Below the pieces are notes generated by a model, which saw only the letters and a list, made by a program, of their open reading frames with translations, did no database searches and was not told the DNA's origin. The translations under genes were made by a program, and so were the position numbers. Positions 15,933-25,162 of a DNA stretch of 64,000 nucleotides are shown here, one piece after another; position 1 is the first letter of the stretch; each line of letters starts with the position of its first letter. The DNA comes from Streptomyces sp. SA15 (lineage in GTDB: Bacteria; Actinomycetota; Actinomycetes; Streptomycetales; Streptomycetaceae): the NCBI RefSeq assembly GCF_002291145.1, contig NZ_NTGE01000077.1:32472-96471 (forward strand). Reading direction: 5' to 3'.

Positions 15933-17882
15933 TCAGCCGCTGAACCCGGCCACGTTCGCCTCCGTGACCACCTTCACCGGCACCTTCACCGTCTGCTCGA
16001 CCTTCTCGCCCTGGAGCGCCTTCAGCGCGTTGTCCACGGCGATCTTCCCGAGCTGGGTCGGCTGCTGTGCCACGGACGCGTACAGCGTGCCGTCCTTGAC
16101 CGCGTTCAGGCCGTCGGGCGTGCCGTCGAAGCCGACCACGGAGACCGACTTGCCGGCCTTGGAGCCCAGCGCCTTGATCGCGCCGAGGGCCATCTCGTCG
16201 TTGGCGGCGATGACGCCCTGGACGTCCGGGTGGGCCTGGAGCAGGTTCGACATCACGTCGAGGCCCTTGGTGCGGTCGAAGTCGGCCGGCTGCTGGGCCA
16301 CGACCTGGATACCCGGGTAGGCCTTCAGGCCCTTGGCGAAGCCCTCGGCGCGCTCGCGGGCGGCGGAGGTGCCCGCCTGGCCCTGGAGGATCACGATCTT
16401 GCCCTTGCCGCCGAGCCGGTCCGCGATCGTCTTGGCGGCGAGCTCACCGCCGGCGACGTTGTCGGAGGCGACCAGCGCTTCCGTGGTGGCCTCGTTGACG
16501 ACCCGGTCGACGGCGATGACCGGGATCTTCGCCTTGTCGGCGGCCCGCACCGACGGGCCCGCCGCGTCCGAGTCCACCGGGTTGACGATGATCGCGCCGA
16601 AGCCCGAACTGGTGAAGTTCTGCAGCTGGTTGGCCTGCTGGGAGGCGTCGTTCTGGGCGTCCGTGACGGTGAGGTCCACGCCCTGCTTCTTCGCCTCGGC
16701 CTGGGCGCCTGCCCTGATCTGCACGAAGAACGGGTTGTTGAGGGTGGACAGGGACAGGCCGACCTTCGGCGTCGACGCGGACGAGGAGCCGTTGTGCAGG
16801 AAGGAGGTCGCGCCGACGATCGCCACGGTGACCACAGCCGCCAGCGCGTACGTCGTCGCCTGCTTGCCCATGCCCCCGCCGGACCAGCCACCCGTGCCCG
16901 CGGCCACCGGGGTCGCCCCGGCCTTGCGGCGCAGGGTGTCGAGCAGCACCGCCAGCGCGATCACGACACCGATGACGACCTGCTGCCAGAAGGCGGAAAC
17001 CGACAGGAGGTTGAGCCCGTTCCTCAGCACCGCCAGGATCAGCGCGCCGATCAGCGTGCCGGACGCCTTTCCGGTGCCGCCCGCGAGCGAGGCGCCGCCG
17101 ATGACGACCGCGGCGATCGCGTCCAGCTCGTAGCCGTCGGCGGCCTGCGGCTGCGCGGAGGACAGCCGGGAGGCGAGCACGATGCCCGCTGCGGCGGCGA
17201 AGACGCCGGACAGGGCGTAGATGGCGAGCTTCTGCTTCTTCACCCGCAGGCCGGACAGGCGGGCGGCCTCCTCGTTGCCGCCGATCGCGTACATGGAGCG
17301 GCCGATGTACGTCCGGCCGAGCACGAACGCGGCGATCAGACCCATCACGATCATCACGAGCACCGGCACCGGCAGCCAGCCGCCGAGCGTGTCCCCGAGG
17401 TGCGAGACGGAGTCGGGGAAGGCGATCGGCGAGCCCTCGGAGATCACCAGCGACAGACCGCGGGCCACCGACAGCATGGCGAGTGTCGCGATGAACGGCG
17501 GCAGCTTGCCGTAGGCGATGAGGAAGCCGTTGACCAGGCCGGCCGCGATGCCGGTGGCGACGGCCAGGACGACCGCTATGACGACCGGGACGCCGTGCGA
17601 AGTGGCGCTCCAGGCGAGCACGGTGGCCGACAGGGCCGCCACCGAGCCGACCGACAGGTCGATGCCCGCCGAGACGATCACGAAGGTCACGCCGAAGGCG
17701 AGGATCGCGGTTACGGCCGCCTGGACGCCCACGTTCAGGAGGTTGTCGGTGGTCAGGAAGTCCCCGGACAGCGCCGACATGGCGACGACGAGGACGATCA
17801 GCGCCGTGAGCGCGCCGTTGTCGAGGAGCAGACGGCGGACCGCCGCGGCGCCAGATGTGCTCTTGAGCGTGTCAGCGGCCAC
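15933..17882 (-). CDS. Fused ribose-type ABC permease and substrate-binding protein
   Basis: One uninterrupted 649-residue frame. Residues 1-320 are an RbsC-type permease with 8-10 membrane helices and the conserved motif [20 protein letters not shown] linker follows, then another membrane segment ([17 protein letters not shown], about 345-361). Residues 373-649 are an RbsB-type binding protein ([54 protein letters not shown]). The fusion keeps the receptor tethered on the outer face instead of being a separate lipoprotein. No stop or frameshift separates the halves. rbsA overlaps its start by 11 bases. Confidence 0.93.
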   Translation of the reverse strand: MAADTLKSTSGAAAVRRLLLDNGALTALIVLVVAMSALSGDFLTTDNLLNVGVQAAVTAILAFGVTFVIVSAGIDLSVGSVAALSATVLAWSATSHGVPVVIAVVLAVATGIAAGLVNGFLIAYGKLPPFIATLAMLSVARGLSLVISEGSPIAFPDSVSHLGDTLGGWLPVPVLVMIVMGLIAAFVLGRTYIGRSMYAIGGNEEAARLSGLRVKKQKLAIYALSGVFAAAAGIVLASRLSSAQPQAADGYELDAIAAVVIGGASLAGGTGKASGTLIGALILAVLRNGLNLLSVSAFWQQVVIGVVIALAVLLDTLRRKAGATPVAAGTGGWSGGGMGKQATTYALAAVVTVAIVGATSFLHNGSSSASTPKVGLSLSTLNNPFFVQIRAGAQAEAKKQGVDLTVTDAQNDASQQANQLQNFTSSGFGAIIVNPVDSDAAGPSVRAADKAKIPVIAVDRVVNEATTEALVASDNVAGGELAAKTIADRLGGKGKIVILQGQAGTSAARERAEGFAKGLKAYPGIQVVAQQPADFDRTKGLDVMSNLLQAHPDVQGVIAANDEMALGAIKALGSKAGKSVSVVGFDGTPDGLNAVKDGTLYASVAQQPTQLGKIAVDNALKALQGEKVEQTVKVPVKVVTEANVAGFSG

Positions 17883-19437
17883 GGCCGGCCTCCAGTTCAG
17901 TGGTGGTGGGGTTGCTTACCGCTTCGGTGGGGTTGCTCACCGCTTCAGTGGGGTTGCTCACCGCGAGTGCCATGACCGCGTCCTGCGTGGCCTCGTCCGC
18001 GGACAGCTCGCCCGCGATCCGGCCCTGCGCCATCACCAGCACCCGGTCGCTCATGCCGAGCACCTCGGGCAGATCGCTGGAGATCATCAGGACGGCGGCG
18101 CCGGCGGCCGTCAGTGCGTTGATGAGCTGGTAGATCTCGACCTTGGCGCCGACGTCGATCCCGCGCGTCGGCTCGTCGAGGATCAGCACCTTGGTGTCGG
18201 CCAGAAGCCACTTGCCGATGACGACCTTCTGCTGGTTGCCGCCGGAGAGGGTCCGCACGTACTGGCCGAGTCCGGCCATCCGCACGCCCAGCTGCTCGGC
18301 GATCCGCGCGGCCGACTCGCGCTGGCTCTTGAGGTCCACGAGCCCCGCGCGGGTCGCGGCGCGCATGGTCACCAGCCCGAGGTTCTCCTCGACGGAGGCG
18401 TCGAGCACCAGCCCCTGGCCCTTGCGGTCCTCGGGTACCAGACCGATGCCCGCGGTCATCGCCGCGTTGACGTCGTACCTGGGGACCGAGGCGCCGGAGA
18501 CCTTCACGGCCCCCTTGTCGTACGGATCCGCCCCGAACACGGCCCGTACGACCTCCGTACGACCGGCCCCGACGAGCCCCGCGATGCCGACGACCTCGCC
18601 CGCGTGCACCTCGAAGGTGACGTCGTGGAAGACGCCGTCCCGGGTCAGCCCCTCGACGGTGAGCAACGCGGCCCCGGCGTCGACCCGTTCGCGCGGGTAC
18701 TGCTGCTCGATCGACCGCCCCACCATGAGCCGTACGAGCTCGTCTTCGGGCGTGTTCGCGGGGACCTGCCCGACGCTCCTGCCGTCGCGGATGACGGTCA
18801 CGCGGTCACCCAGGGCGGCGATCTCCTCCAGGTGGTGCGTGATGAAGACGATCCCGACCCCGTCCTCGCGCAGCTTGCGCACGATCGCGAAGAGCTTGTC
18901 CACCTCCTCGGAGGTGAGCACGGCGGTCGGCTCGTCCATGATCAGCACGCGCGTGTTCAGGCTCAGCGCCTTGGCGATCTCGACCATCTGCAGGCGCGCG
19001 ATGCCGAGTTCACGCACACGCGCGCGTGGAGACACGTTCACGCCGACCCGCTCCAGCAGGACGGCGGCATCGGCCTCCATCTTCTTCCGGTCGATCATCC
19101 CCAGGCGGCGCGGCTGCCGCCCCAGGAAGATGTTCTCGGCGACCGTCAGATCGGGAACGAGGTTGAACTCCTGGTAGATGGTGGCGATCCCGAGGCGCTC
19201 GGAGTCCTGCGCACCGTGGATGCGCACCTCCTCGCCGCCGGCCAGGATCCGCCCGGCGTCGGGCGTGTAGGCGCCGGAGAGCATCTTGATGAGGGTGCTC
19301 TTGCCCGCGCCGTTCTCACCGAGGAGCACATGCACCTCGCCCCGGCGCAGGTCGAAGTCGACGCCGTCGAGCGCGATCACGCCCGGGAAGGCCTTGCGTA
19401 TGCCCTCGATGCGCAGCAACTCGTCCTGGTTGCTCAC
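17872..19437 (-). CDS. rbsA: Ribose-type ABC transporter ATP-binding protein
   Basis: A 521-residue tandem ATPase starting GTG 19437, with AAGGAG upstream. The first half has an intact Walker [10 protein letters not shown] and [11 protein letters not shown]. The second half has the family's altered P-loop GLVGAGRTE with signature LSGGNQQK and [13 protein letters not shown]. It energises the fused RbsC-RbsB transporter. The C-terminus carries three copies of the heptapeptide VSNPTEA/T just before the stop, an addition not expected for the family. The start overlaps the rbsR stop by four bases. Confidence 0.94.
   Translation of the reverse strand: MSNQDELLRIEGIRKAFPGVIALDGVDFDLRRGEVHVLLGENGAGKSTLIKMLSGAYTPDAGRILAGGEEVRIHGAQDSERLGIATIYQEFNLVPDLTVAENIFLGRQPRRLGMIDRKKMEADAAVLLERVGVNVSPRARVRELGIARLQMVEIAKALSLNTRVLIMDEPTAVLTSEEVDKLFAIVRKLREDGVGIVFITHHLEEIAALGDRVTVIRDGRSVGQVPANTPEDELVRLMVGRSIEQQYPRERVDAGAALLTVEGLTRDGVFHDVTFEVHAGEVVGIAGLVGAGRTEVVRAVFGADPYDKGAVKVSGASVPRYDVNAAMTAGIGLVPEDRKGQGLVLDASVEENLGLVTMRAATRAGLVDLKSQRESAARIAEQLGVRMAGLGQYVRTLSGGNQQKVVIGKWLLADTKVLILDEPTRGIDVGAKVEIYQLINALTAAGAAVLMISSDLPEVLGMSDRVLVMAQGRIAGELSADEATQDAVMALAVSNPTEAVSNPTEAVSNPTTTELEAGRGR
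17906..17968 (-). repeat. Three 21-bp tandem repeats inside the 3' end of rbsA
   Basis: Three copies of a 21-bp unit at 17906-17926, 17927-17947 and 17948-17968 differ at only a few positions and keep the frame. They encode VSNPTEA units near the RbsA C-terminus. Slippage could change the copy number without a frameshift. Confidence 0.9.
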
Positions 19438-20474
19438 GGCTTGCTCCTTCGTACGGGGGACTGTGCGGGCTTTGCTCGAACGGCCGGCTCGCCGCACGAG
19501 CGGCGTACGACGAGACGGGCGGGGAGGGTGACGGAGGCGGGGGGCCGTCCCTCGATGCGGTCGACGAGCGCGCGCACGGCGGCGCGCCCCAGCTCGCCCG
19601 TGGGCTGGGCGATCGCGGTGATCGGCGGATCGGTGTGCACGAACCACGGGATGTCGTCGAAGGCGGCCAGCGCGATGTCGTCCGGAACACGCATCCCACG
19701 CGCGCGTACGGCGTCCAGCGCACCCAGTGCCATCAGGTTGTCGGCCGCGAACACGACCTCGGGCGGCTCGGGCAGGTCGAGGAACCCCTCGGTGACCCGC
19801 CGCCCGCTCTCGGCCTGGAAGTCGCCCTGGCCTATGTAGGCGTCGGGGAGGGGGATGCCGTACTCGGCCAGGGCCTCTCGGAAGGCGTCGACGCGCTCGC
19901 TGCCGGTGGTGGTGGCCGCCGGACCCGCGATGATCGCGAGCCGCCGGTGCCCCAGCCCGTGCAGATGGGCGACGAGGTCCCGTACGGCGGCCCGCCCGTC
20001 CGCCCGTACCACCGGCACGTCCACGCCCGGGATCCACCGGTCCACGAAGACCATCGGCGTCCCCGCGCGCGCGGCGCCCAGCATCAGCGGCGAGCCGCCG
20101 TCGGTGGGGGAGACCAGCAGCCCGTCGATACGGCGGTCCAGCAGGTTCCGTACGTGGTGGTCCTGCAGCTCGGGCCGCTCGTCGGCGTTGCCGATGATGA
20201 CGCTGTAGCCCAGCGCGCGGGCCTCCTCCTCGACGGAGCGGGCCAGCTCGGTGAAGTAGGGGTTCATCACGTCGCTGATGACCAGGCCGAGGGTGTGGGT
20301 CTGGTCGGTGCGCAGCGAACGGGCGACGGCGTTCGGGCGGTAGCCCAGCGTCTCGACGGCGGCCAGCACGCGCGTGCGTGCGTCCGCGCTGACGGACGGA
20401 TGGTCGTTCAGGACGCGCGACACCGTGGCGACGGAGACTCCCGCCTCGGTGGCGACGTCCTTGATGCTCGCCAT
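19434..20474 (-). CDS. rbsR: LacI-family repressor of the rbs operon
   Basis: A 346-residue LacI/GalR protein. The DNA-binding domain opens IKDVATEAGVSVATVSRVLN with hinge helix YRPNAVARSLRT. The periplasmic-binding-protein-like effector domain follows (LGLVISDVMNPYFTELARSV, GTPMVFVDRW, AADNLMALGALDAVRARGM). It is the first gene of the rbs operon and overlaps rbsA by four bases, so it is autoregulated through the two operators upstream. The ligand is most likely ribose or a phosphorylated derivative. Confidence 0.92.
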   Translation of the reverse strand: MASIKDVATEAGVSVATVSRVLNDHPSVSADARTRVLAAVETLGYRPNAVARSLRTDQTHTLGLVISDVMNPYFTELARSVEEEARALGYSVIIGNADERPELQDHHVRNLLDRRIDGLLVSPTDGGSPLMLGAARAGTPMVFVDRWIPGVDVPVVRADGRAAVRDLVAHLHGLGHRRLAIIAGPAATTTGSERVDAFREALAEYGIPLPDAYIGQGDFQAESGRRVTEGFLDLPEPPEVVFAADNLMALGALDAVRARGMRVPDDIALAAFDDIPWFVHTDPPITAIAQPTGELGRAAVRALVDRIEGRPPASVTLPARLVVRRSCGEPAVRAKPAQSPVRRSKP

Positions 20475-20490
20475 CGCCGTTCCACCTCCT

Positions 20491-20520
20491 CGTGGATCGT
20501 CGTGGATCGTCGTGGATCGT
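20491..20520. repeat. Three perfect 10-bp repeats in the rbsR leader
   Basis: CGTGGATCGT occurs three times without gap, followed by a degenerate fourth copy that merges into the first operator. The block lies between the operators and the rbsR start (20474). The period equals one DNA helical turn. Confidence 0.9.
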
Positions 20521-20522
20521 CG

Positions 20523-20536
20523 TGGAATCGATTACA
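20523..20536. promoter_or_regulatory. LacI-type operator 1 upstream of rbsR
   Basis: TGGAATCGATTACA, built on the palindrome AATCGATT. An identical copy lies 31 bases further upstream of rbsR (centre to centre, about three helical turns), so a repressor could bind both on one DNA face. The position is immediately upstream of the autoregulated rbsR gene, which makes RbsR the likely ligand. Confidence 0.75.
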
Positions 20537-20553
20537 TCGACGTGTACGGGGAT

Positions 20554-20567
20554 TGGAATCGATTACA
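20554..20567. promoter_or_regulatory. LacI-type operator 2 upstream of rbsR
   Basis: Second exact copy of TGGAATCGATTACA. The remaining spacer to the helicase (20568-20787) contains a short open frame ending KDFKKVIDHVVAQAG before a TGA at 20767. This could be a gene remnant but has no recognisable family. Confidence 0.75.
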
Positions 20568-20787
20568 CGGGGGTTAATCAAGACCCGGACCGGATGCCGA
20601 GACCGGATCGTGATGTTCCGCGCCCGGATGAGCGCGGTCGTATGCACGGGCGGGGCTGGGCGGTTCACGCTGGAGGTACGGGGTCGTTTCCTCAAGGCCT
20701 GAGGGGCCGGAGCGGAGGAGTAAGGACTTCAAGAAGGTGATCGACCACGTGGTGGCCCAGGCCGGATGAGCTGTCGGTGCCGGGCGG

Positions 20788-20793
20788 TACCGT
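20788..20793 (+). promoter_or_regulatory. -10 element of a leaderless helicase transcript
   Basis: TACCGT ends six bases before the ATG at 20800, and no Shine-Dalgarno is present. A TAnnnT -10 at this distance is the pattern of leaderless mRNAs in actinobacteria. The same hexamer with the same spacing precedes the fusion gene at 42360. Confidence 0.5.
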
Positions 20794-20799
20794 CGGATC

Positions 20800-23040
20800 A
20801 TGGCCCAACAAGCGAGCGAGGAGCGGCGACTGGCCGTGCTCGAAGGCGTCCTGGAGCGGATCACGTACGCCAACGAGGAGAACGGCTACACGGTCGCGCG
20901 CGTCGACACCGGCCGAGGCGGCGGCGACCTCCTCACGGTCGTCGGCGCGCTGCTCGGCGCGCAGGTCGGCGAGTCCCTGCGCATGGAGGGCCGCTGGGGC
21001 TCCCACCCGCAGTACGGCAAGCAGTTCACCGTCGAGAACTACACGACCGTCCTCCCGGCCACCGTCCAGGGCATCCGCCGCTACCTCGGCTCCGGCCTGG
21101 TCAAGGGCATCGGCCCGGTCTTCGCCGACCGCATCACCCAGCACTTCGGCCTGGACACCCTGCGGATCATCGAGGAGGAGCCGAAGCGGCTGATCGAGGT
21201 CCCCGGCCTCGGCCCCAAGCGCACCAAGAAGATCGCCGACGCCTGGGAGGAGCAGAAGGCGATCAAGGAGGTCATGCTCTTCCTCCAGACCGTCGAGGTG
21301 TCCACGTCGATCGCGGTGCGCATCTACAAGAAGTACGGCGACGCCTCGATCTCGGTAGTCAAGAACCAGCCCTACCGCCTGGCCGCCGACGTCTGGGGCA
21401 TCGGCTTCCTCACCGCCGACAAGATCGCCCAGTCCGTCGGCATCCCGCACGACAGCCCGGAGCGCGTCAAGGCGGGCCTGCAGTACGCCCTGTCGCAGGC
21501 CACCGACCAGGGCAACTGCTACCTCCCCGAGGAGCAGCTGATCGCGGACGCGGTGAAGCTGCTCCAGGTCGACACCGGGCTCGTCATCGAGTGTCTCGCC
21601 GAGCTCGCGGCGCCTGCGGAGGAGGGGGAGGACCCCGGTGTCGTACGGGAGAAGGTCCCCGGGCCGGACGGCGACCCTGTCACGGCCGTCTACCTCGTCC
21701 CCTTTCACCGGGCCGAACTCTCCCTCTCCGCCCAGCTGGTGCGCCTGCTGCGCACCGACCAGGACCGGATGCCCGGCTTCCGGGACGTGGTCTGGGACAA
21801 GGCGCTGGGCTGGCTGAAGGGTCGGACGGGCGTCGACCTCGCCCCCGAGCAGGAGGCCGCCGTCAAGCTGGCGCTGACCAAGAAGGTCGCCGTCCTCACC
21901 GGCGGTCCCGGCTGCGGCAAGTCCTTCACCGTCCGCTCGATCGTGGAGCTGGCCCGCGCCAAGAAGGCCAAGGTCGTCCTCGCCGCCCCCACCGGCCGCG
22001 CCGCCAAGCGCCTGTCGGAGCTCACCGGCGCCGAGGCCTCCACCGTCCACCGCCTGCTGGAGCTGAAGCCCGGCGGCGACGCGGCCTACGACAAGGACCG
22101 CCCCCTGGACGCCGACCTGGTGGTGGTCGACGAGGCGTCCATGCTGGACCTGCTGCTCGCCAACAAGCTGGTGAAGGCCGTACCCCCGGGCGCCCATCTC
22201 CTCTTCGTCGGTGACGTGGACCAGCTGCCCAGCGTCGGCGCCGGCGAGGTCCTGCGCGACCTGCTCGCCGACGGCGGCCCGATCCCGGCCGTGCGCCTCA
22301 CGCGCGTGTTCCGCCAGGCCCAGCAGTCGGGGGTGGTGACCAACGCGCACCGGATCAACTCCGGGCAGCACCCGGTCACCGACGGCATGAAGGACTTCTT
22401 CCTCTTCGTCGAGGACGACACGGAGGAGGTCGGCCGGCTCACGGTGGATGTGGCGGCCCGGCGGATTCCGGCCAAGTTCGGCCTCGACCCGCGCCGGGAC
22501 GTGCAGGTGCTCGCGCCCATGCACCGGGGGCCGGCCGGCGCCGGCAACCTCAACGGCCTGCTCCAGCAGGCCATCACCCCGGGCCGCCCGGACCTGTCGG
22601 AGAAGCGGTTCGGCGGCCGGGTCTTCCGCGTCGGCGACAAGGTCACCCAGATTCGCAACAATTACGAGAAAGGGAAGAACGGTGTCTTCAACGGCACCGT
22701 GGGCGTGGTCACCTCGCTCGACCCGGTCGACCAGCGCCTGACGGTGCTGACGGACGAGGACGAGGAGGTGCCGTACGAATTCGACGAGCTGGACGAACTG
22801 GCCCACGCGTACGCGGTGACGATCCACCGTTCACAGGGAAGTGAATATCCAGCGGTGGTGATCCCCGTCACCACCAGCGCCTGGATGATGCTTCAGCGCA
22901 ACCTGTTGTATACGGCGGTCACCCGCGCCAAGAAGCTGGTCGTGCTCGTCGGTTCACGCAAGGCGATCGGCCAGGCGGTGCGCACGGTGTCGGCGGGACG
23001 ACGCTGTACGGCCCTGGACTTCCGGCTCTCGGGCGCCTGA
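20800..23040 (+). CDS. RecD2-like SF1B DNA helicase
   Basis: The 746-residue protein has the RecD2 layout. An N-terminal OB-like region (GYTVARVDTG to YTTVLPATVQ) is followed by two helix-hairpin-helix segments (GSGLVKGIGPVFADRITQHF, LIEVPGLGPKRTKKIADAWE). The SF1 motor has Walker A GGPGCGKS at 368-375, VVVDEASMLD at 441-450, GDVDQLPSVGAGEVL, and late motifs VTIHRSQGSEYPAVV and LLYTAVTRAKK. It should unwind 5'-to-3' and act in DNA repair independently of RecBC. The gene is monocistronic. Confidence 0.92.
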   Translation: MAQQASEERRLAVLEGVLERITYANEENGYTVARVDTGRGGGDLLTVVGALLGAQVGESLRMEGRWGSHPQYGKQFTVENYTTVLPATVQGIRRYLGSGLVKGIGPVFADRITQHFGLDTLRIIEEEPKRLIEVPGLGPKRTKKIADAWEEQKAIKEVMLFLQTVEVSTSIAVRIYKKYGDASISVVKNQPYRLAADVWGIGFLTADKIAQSVGIPHDSPERVKAGLQYALSQATDQGNCYLPEEQLIADAVKLLQVDTGLVIECLAELAAPAEEGEDPGVVREKVPGPDGDPVTAVYLVPFHRAELSLSAQLVRLLRTDQDRMPGFRDVVWDKALGWLKGRTGVDLAPEQEAAVKLALTKKVAVLTGGPGCGKSFTVRSIVELARAKKAKVVLAAPTGRAAKRLSELTGAEASTVHRLLELKPGGDAAYDKDRPLDADLVVVDEASMLDLLLANKLVKAVPPGAHLLFVGDVDQLPSVGAGEVLRDLLADGGPIPAVRLTRVFRQAQQSGVVTNAHRINSGQHPVTDGMKDFFLFVEDDTEEVGRLTVDVAARRIPAKFGLDPRRDVQVLAPMHRGPAGAGNLNGLLQQAITPGRPDLSEKRFGGRVFRVGDKVTQIRNNYEKGKNGVFNGTVGVVTSLDPVDQRLTVLTDEDEEVPYEFDELDELAHAYAVTIHRSQGSEYPAVVIPVTTSAWMMLQRNLLYTAVTRAKKLVVLVGSRKAIGQAVRTVSAGRRCTALDFRLSGA

Positions 23041-23098
23041 CCAGACGGCTTCCGGCGCCTGACCAGACGGCTTCCGGCGCCTGACCCGACGGCTTCCG
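23033..23098. repeat. Three 22-bp direct repeats starting at the helicase stop codon
   Basis: Three consecutive 22-bp units at 23033-23054, 23055-23076 and 23077-23098 differ at one base. The first unit contains the TGA stop of the helicase gene, so the repeat grew from the last three codons into the 3' flank. Confidence 0.9.
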
Positions 23099-23199
23099 GC
23101 CACTTCGGGCAGACATCACAAAAAATGATCGATCAAATGAGTCGTGAAGGTCACAGAGGCCTTCCAGTTGGGGAACAGAGGGGGCAGGATGAGGTAGTT

Positions 23200-23218
23200 G
23201 GCGGCACTGAGTGCCGCC
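23200..23218. terminator. Hairpin in the helicase-citrate synthase spacer
   Basis: A perfect 8-bp GC stem (GGCGGCAC and GTGCCGCC) with a 3-base loop. It lies 160 bases after the helicase stop and 110 before the citrate synthase start. It may terminate helicase transcription or be a leader structure; no U tract follows. The rest of 23099-23326 shows only a Shine-Dalgarno (GGGAAG) at its end. Confidence 0.45.
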
Positions 23219-23326
23219 GATAAGCCCAATGGCCGACCCCGAGTGCACTCTCCTGCGCCAAATGGGGGATGGTAGAGACAGTCAGGGCAACCTCGAAGAT
23301 GAGGCACAACGTCGGTGAGGGAAGAC

Positions 23327-24616
23327 GTGAGCGACAACTCTGTAGTACTGCGGTACGGCGACGGCGAGTACACCTACCCGGTGATCGACAGCACCGTCGG
23401 CGACAAGGGCTTCGACATCGGCAAGCTCCGCGCCCAGACCGGTCTGGTGACGCTGGACAGCGGCTACGGCAACACCGCCGCCTATAAATCCTCCATTACC
23501 TACCTCGACGGCGAGGCCGGCATCCTCCGGTACCGCGGTTACCCGATCGAGCAGCTGGCGGAGCGCTCCACCTTCCTGGAGGTCGCCTACCTGCTCATCA
23601 ACGGCGAGCTGCCGACCGTCGACGAGCTTTCCGGCTTCAGGAACGACATCACGCAGCACACCCTGCTGCACGAGGACGTCAAGAACTTCTACAAGGGTTT
23701 CCCGCGCGACGCCCACCCGATGGCGATGCTGTCGTCGGTGGTCTCGGCGCTGTCCACCTTCTACCAGGACAGCCACAACCCCTTCGACGAGACGCAGCGC
23801 AACCTCTCCACGATCCGTCTGCTCGCCAAGCTGCCGACGATCGCCGCGTACGCGTACAAGAAGTCGATCGGTCACCCGTTCGTCTACCCGCGCAACGACC
23901 TCGGTTACGTCGAGAACTTCCTCCGCATGACCTTCTCGGTCCCGGCGCAGGAGTACGAGCTCGACCCGACCGTGGTCTCCGCCCTGGACAAGCTGCTGAT
24001 CCTGCACGCGGACCACGAGCAGAACTGTTCGACGTCGACGGTCCGTCTGGTGGGTTCGTCCCAGGCCAACATGTTCGCGTCGATCTCGGCCGGCATCAAC
24101 GCGCTCTGGGGCCCGCTGCACGGCGGCGCCAACCAGTCCGTCCTGGAGATGCTCGAGGGCATCCGCGACGCCGGCGGTGACGTCGACTCCTTCATCCGCA
24201 AGGTGAAGAACAAGGAGGACGGCGTCCGTCTGATGGGCTTCGGCCACCGGGTCTACAAGAACTTCGACCCGCGCGCCAAGATCATCAAGGCGGCGGCGCA
24301 CGACGTGCTCTCGGCCCTCGGCAAGTCCGACGAGCTGCTGGACATCGCGCTGAAGCTGGAGGAGCACGCGCTCTCCGACGACTACTTCGTCTCGCGCAGC
24401 CTCTACCCGAACGTCGACTTCTACACCGGCCTGATCTACCGCGCCATGGGCTTCCCGACCGAGATGTTCACGGTCCTGTTCGCCCTCGGCCGCCTCCCGG
24501 GCTGGATCGCCCAGTGGCACGAGATGATCAAGGAGCCGGGTTCCCGCATCGGCCGCCCGCGGCAGATCTACACGGGTGTGGTGGAGCGCGACTTCGTGCC
24601 GGTCGAGTCCCGCTGA
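23327..24616 (+). CDS. Citrate synthase
   Basis: The 429-residue type II citrate synthase condenses acetyl-CoA and oxaloacetate. GTG 23327 is preferred to the in-frame GTG 23315 because GAGGGAAG lies at a suitable distance from it. Catalytic residues are visible: His in LHADHEQNCSTST, His in MGFGHRVYKNFDPR and Asp in YPNVDFYTGLIYRAMG. The length equals that of the main streptomycete enzyme. It is a single-gene unit followed by a strong terminator. Confidence 0.96.
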   Translation: MSDNSVVLRYGDGEYTYPVIDSTVGDKGFDIGKLRAQTGLVTLDSGYGNTAAYKSSITYLDGEAGILRYRGYPIEQLAERSTFLEVAYLLINGELPTVDELSGFRNDITQHTLLHEDVKNFYKGFPRDAHPMAMLSSVVSALSTFYQDSHNPFDETQRNLSTIRLLAKLPTIAAYAYKKSIGHPFVYPRNDLGYVENFLRMTFSVPAQEYELDPTVVSALDKLLILHADHEQNCSTSTVRLVGSSQANMFASISAGINALWGPLHGGANQSVLEMLEGIRDAGGDVDSFIRKVKNKEDGVRLMGFGHRVYKNFDPRAKIIKAAAHDVLSALGKSDELLDIALKLEEHALSDDYFVSRSLYPNVDFYTGLIYRAMGFPTEMFTVLFALGRLPGWIAQWHEMIKEPGSRIGRPRQIYTGVVERDFVPVESR

Positions 24617-24620
24617 CCCT

Positions 24621-24650
24621 GTAAGCGCAATACAGCGCAACACAGCGCAA
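24621..24650. repeat. Three 10-bp repeats after the citrate synthase stop
   Basis: Three decamers ending AGCGCAA (TACAGCGCAA type) start five bases after the stop codon and run into the base of the terminator. A related CGCTGTGTTGCG lies on the far side of the terminator at about 24769-24780 in inverted orientation. Confidence 0.75.
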
Positions 24651-24654
24651 TACA

Positions 24655-24705
24655 GAAGGCGCCCTGGCGTCGGTCCCCCCACGGGCCGACGTCCAGGGCG
24701 CCTTC
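24655..24705. terminator. Strong terminator of citrate synthase
   Basis: GAAGGCGCCCTGG at 24655-24667 pairs perfectly with 24693-24705. An inner CGTCGG/CCGACG stem is separated by one bulged base. Total stem 19 bp, with a T-containing tract afterwards. It lies 39 bases after the stop. Confidence 0.85.
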
Positions 24706-25162
24706 CCTTGTCCCGGTACGGATTCCCCCCACGGGATCCGGCCGGGCGTCTGGAGAACCAGCGCCTGAATCGCTGTGTTGCGGTACTGCTTGGTGCTGCG
24801 TTGAGCAGAACGAGCAAAAATCCTCGTACTACTCATGTGTGCGGTCTGCCGGGACAGCGCACGCCGGAAGGGCCGCTCAAAGCTTCCCGGTGTACGTGCC
24901 CCGGCAACGCATCTCTGGGGAAGTCCCCCAAGACATCCCCAGATGCCAGTCTGCGCCCCCCAAGACGCTGCCTGACATCGTCAACTTAGACCTTCGAACC
25001 CCTTCGATGGTTACGTTCACATCACTGTGATCTGCGTCTCTTGCATATGTCCGTTAGATACGCAAGGGCCCGGTTATGTCGAACGAGACCCAAGCGTAAG
25101 GATGATGCGCGAGCCTTGTGAAGAGCTTATGTGAGGGTGGCGCCGGACTCCAGAGGGGGCCT
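24706..25162. other. Intergenic region without a recognisable gene
   Basis: A 457-base spacer between citrate synthase and the convergent copA end. It has small hairpins (GGATCC-type at 24719-24745) and the short palindrome TCACATCACTGTGA around 25018-25031. An interrupted inverted repeat CTTGC...GCAAG follows near 25040-25070. Short ORFs inside lack codon bias and ribosome-binding sites. The AT-richer stretch 24980-25090 looks promoter-like, but I see no gene for it to serve. Confidence 0.4.

Noticed and set aside
15930..17975. 681-codon plus-strand frame opposite the rbsCB fusion
   Set aside because: Composition is His/Arg/Gly-rich shadow sequence typical of high-GC antisense frames, while the minus strand encodes a clear transporter.
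24839..25030. Short ORF after citrate synthase
   Set aside because: No ribosome-binding site, no codon bias, and no sensible protein features.
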